Shown here piece by piece: positions 13,824 through 15,416 of a DNA stretch of 15,416 bases. Under the pieces are notes generated by a model. It ran no database searches. It was not told the origin of the DNA and saw only the letters and a list, made by a program, of their open reading frames with translations. The translations under genes and the position numbers were made by a program. The DNA is taken from the NCBI GenBank assembly GCA_019105125.1, contig JAHRWO010000278.1:1-15416 (forward strand), given 5' to 3'. Each line of letters opens with the position of its first letter. The first letter of the stretch is position 1. This stretch comes from Flavobacterium sp. Its GTDB lineage: Bacteria > Bacteroidota > Bacteroidia > Flavobacteriales > Flavobacteriaceae.

Positions 13824-15416
13824 ATGAATCAAGATTATATAAAACCCGACAATTGGTCGATTATTGAAGAAGGATTTGATGCAGAGCGAGTTAAATCTTC
13901 TGAAAGTTTATTTAGTATCGGAAATGGTGCTATGGGGCAACGCGCTAATTTTGAAGAGCACTATTCGGGCAAAACGTTTCAAGGAAGCTACATTGCCGGA
14001 ATTTATTATCCCGATAAAACAAAAGTAGGTTGGTGGAAAAATGGTTATCCGGAATACTTCGCAAAAGTATTAAACGCACCAAATTGGATAGGAATTGACA
14101 TCGAAATCAATGGCGAAAATTTAGATTTAGCCAAATGTCAGTCGGTTTCAAATTTCCGTCGTGAGTTGAACATGAAAGAAGGAATTTATTATCGTTCTTT
14201 CCAAGCAACTTTAGTAAACGGAACCGAAATTACTGTCAAAGTACAACGTTTCTTGTCTTTAGATTTGGATGAAGTTGGCGTTATTAACTACGAAATCACC
14301 GCTTTGAATTCGGATGCAAAAATTGTTTTCAAACCTTATGTTGACGCTGGAGTTCATAACGAAGATGCCAATTGGGAAGAAAAGTTTTGGGAACCAATTA
14401 GCGTAAAACATTCGGGCAATGAAGCTTTCGTAACCGCAAGAACTTTCAAAACGCATTTCACGGCAACTACTTTTATGCAAAATAGTATTTTGTTAGAAGG
14501 TTCTAATTTGAGTGTAGCTCCAGTGAGTGTTGAAGAAACGAAAGAAAAGATTCAATTTTGCTATCAAGTTGCGGTTACAAAAGGGCAGTCGACTACCATT
14601 CAAAAAATTGGGGGTTACACCGTTTCAATGAATCATGAGGACACGATTTTAGCTGCTAAAAAAAGCATTGCAAAAGCATTAGAAATTGGAGTTGCTCAAT
14701 TAACTGAAAACCAAAAACAAGCTTGGGCTAAAATTTGGGAAATGAGCGATATTACTATTGATGGCGATGTAAAAGCCCAACAAGGAATTCGTTTCAATAT
14801 TTTCCAATTGAATCAAACCTATTTAGGAAAAGATTCCAGATTAAATATTGGTCCAAAAGGATTTACAGGTGAAAAATACGGTGGTTCTACTTATTGGGAT
14901 ACCGAAGCCTATTGTATTCCTTTTTATATGGCTACCAAAGACCAACAAGTAGCAAGAAATCTATTAGCGTATCGATACAATCAATTAGATAAAGCCATCG
15001 AAAATGCCGAAAAATTAGGTTTTAAAAACGGAGCTGCTTTGTATCCAATGGTAACGATGAATGGAGAAGAATGTCACAACGAATGGGAAATTACTTTCGA
15101 GGAAATTCACAGAAATGGTGCCATCGCTTTCGCTATTTATAACTATTACCGATTTACAGGTGATTATTCCTATATTCCAGAAAAAGGCTTAGAAGTTTTA
15201 ATCGGAATTGCGCGTTTTTGGCATCAAAGAGCTACTTTTTCAACGTACAGAAATCAATATGTTATTCTGGGTGTTACGGGACCAAATGAATACGAAAACA
15301 ACGTAAACAATAACTTCTACACCAATTATATTGCAAAATGGTGTATTGATTATACAGTGGAGCAAATCAACAAAATAGAAGCTGAATATCCATCGGATTA
15401 TACCCGAATCATGAAT
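13824..15416 (+). CDS. GH65 maltose phosphorylase (5' part, runs off the window)
   Basis: This cytoplasmic inverting phosphorylase splits maltose with phosphate into glucose and beta-glucose-1-phosphate. The reading frame is open from ATG 13824 to the right edge: 531 codons of an expected 750-780, so the C-terminal part is missing. The start MNQDYIKPDNWSIIEEGF and the following ESLFSIGNGAMGQRANFEE are the usual GH65 N-terminal pattern. Further marks are GGSTYWDTEAYCIPFY (substrate-binding region, about 354-369), NGEECHNEWEITFEEIHRNGA, and VTGPNEYENNVNNNFY with E489. E489 corresponds to the general acid E487 of Lactobacillus brevis maltose phosphorylase. Beta-phosphoglucomutase next door supports maltose over trehalose or kojibiose as substrate, though GH65 specificity is not certain from sequence. 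No frameshift is seen. Confidence 0.93.
   Translation, partial: MNQDYIKPDNWSIIEEGFDAERVKSSESLFSIGNGAMGQRANFEEHYSGKTFQGSYIAGIYYPDKTKVGWWKNGYPEYFAKVLNAPNWIGIDIEINGENLDLAKCQSVSNFRRELNMKEGIYYRSFQATLVNGTEITVKVQRFLSLDLDEVGVINYEITALNSDAKIVFKPYVDAGVHNEDANWEEKFWEPISVKHSGNEAFVTARTFKTHFTATTFMQNSILLEGSNLSVAPVSVEETKEKIQFCYQVAVTKGQSTTIQKIGGYTVSMNHEDTILAAKKSIAKALEIGVAQLTENQKQAWAKIWEMSDITIDGDVKAQQGIRFNIFQLNQTYLGKDSRLNIGPKGFTGEKYGGSTYWDTEAYCIPFYMATKDQQVARNLLAYRYNQLDKAIENAEKLGFKNGAALYPMVTMNGEECHNEWEITFEEIHRNGAIAFAIYNYYRFTGDYSYIPEKGLEVLIGIARFWHQRATFSTYRNQYVILGVTGPNEYENNVNNNFYTNYIAKWCIDYTVEQINKIEAEYPSDYTRIMN

Noticed and set aside
14259..14480. 73-codon - strand open frame
   Set aside because: Antisense shadow of the maltose phosphorylase reading frame.

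Overview
The window looks like chromosomal DNA from a flavobacterium (Bacteroidota), probably Flavobacterium or a close relative. The DNA is AT-rich, and the promoter-like elements match the Bacteroidota TAnnTTTG type. There is a complete SusC/SusD/SusE set, the surface lipoproteins have acidic residues right after the lipid-anchor cysteine, and the amylase ends in a type IX secretion (T9SS) sorting domain. No phage, insertion sequence, CRISPR array or other mobile element is visible.

Positions 1-1340 are housekeeping. They hold the last 20 codons of a + strand gene (probably YqgE/AlgH family), then on the - strand a class IV PLP-dependent aminotransferase and a START-like (SRPBCC) protein. 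A lone tRNA with anticodon CAU lies at 1493-1566, with a textbook promoter before it and a strong terminator after it.

Positions 1637-10326, on the - strand, form a starch/maltodextrin utilisation operon in the order susC, susD, susE-like, secreted GH13 alpha-amylase, terminator. A second hairpin plus T-run sits between susE and the amylase and probably lowers amylase expression relative to the uptake proteins. Divergent from this operon is a LacI-family regulator (10550-11572). The 223-bp region between them carries a perfect 14-bp palindromic operator with a central CG, flanked by related imperfect repeats. Downstream on the + strand, with its own promoter, comes a cytoplasmic module: a GPH/SLC45-like sugar transporter, beta-phosphoglucomutase and a GH65 maltose phosphorylase that runs off the end of the window.

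Inferred pathway: the amylase cleaves starch outside the cell. SusE-like and SusD proteins bind the fragments and SusC imports them through the outer membrane in a TonB-dependent way. Maltose crosses the inner membrane through the MFS carrier. Maltose phosphorylase yields glucose plus beta-glucose-1-phosphate, and beta-phosphoglucomutase makes glucose-6-phosphate. The LacI-type protein probably senses a maltose-related signal and controls one or both arms.

Overall this is a recognisable polysaccharide utilisation locus rather than a new kind of system. The points worth a second look are regulatory: the operator ladder, the intra-operon attenuator, a promoter buried in a terminator, and hairpins in the transporter leader.
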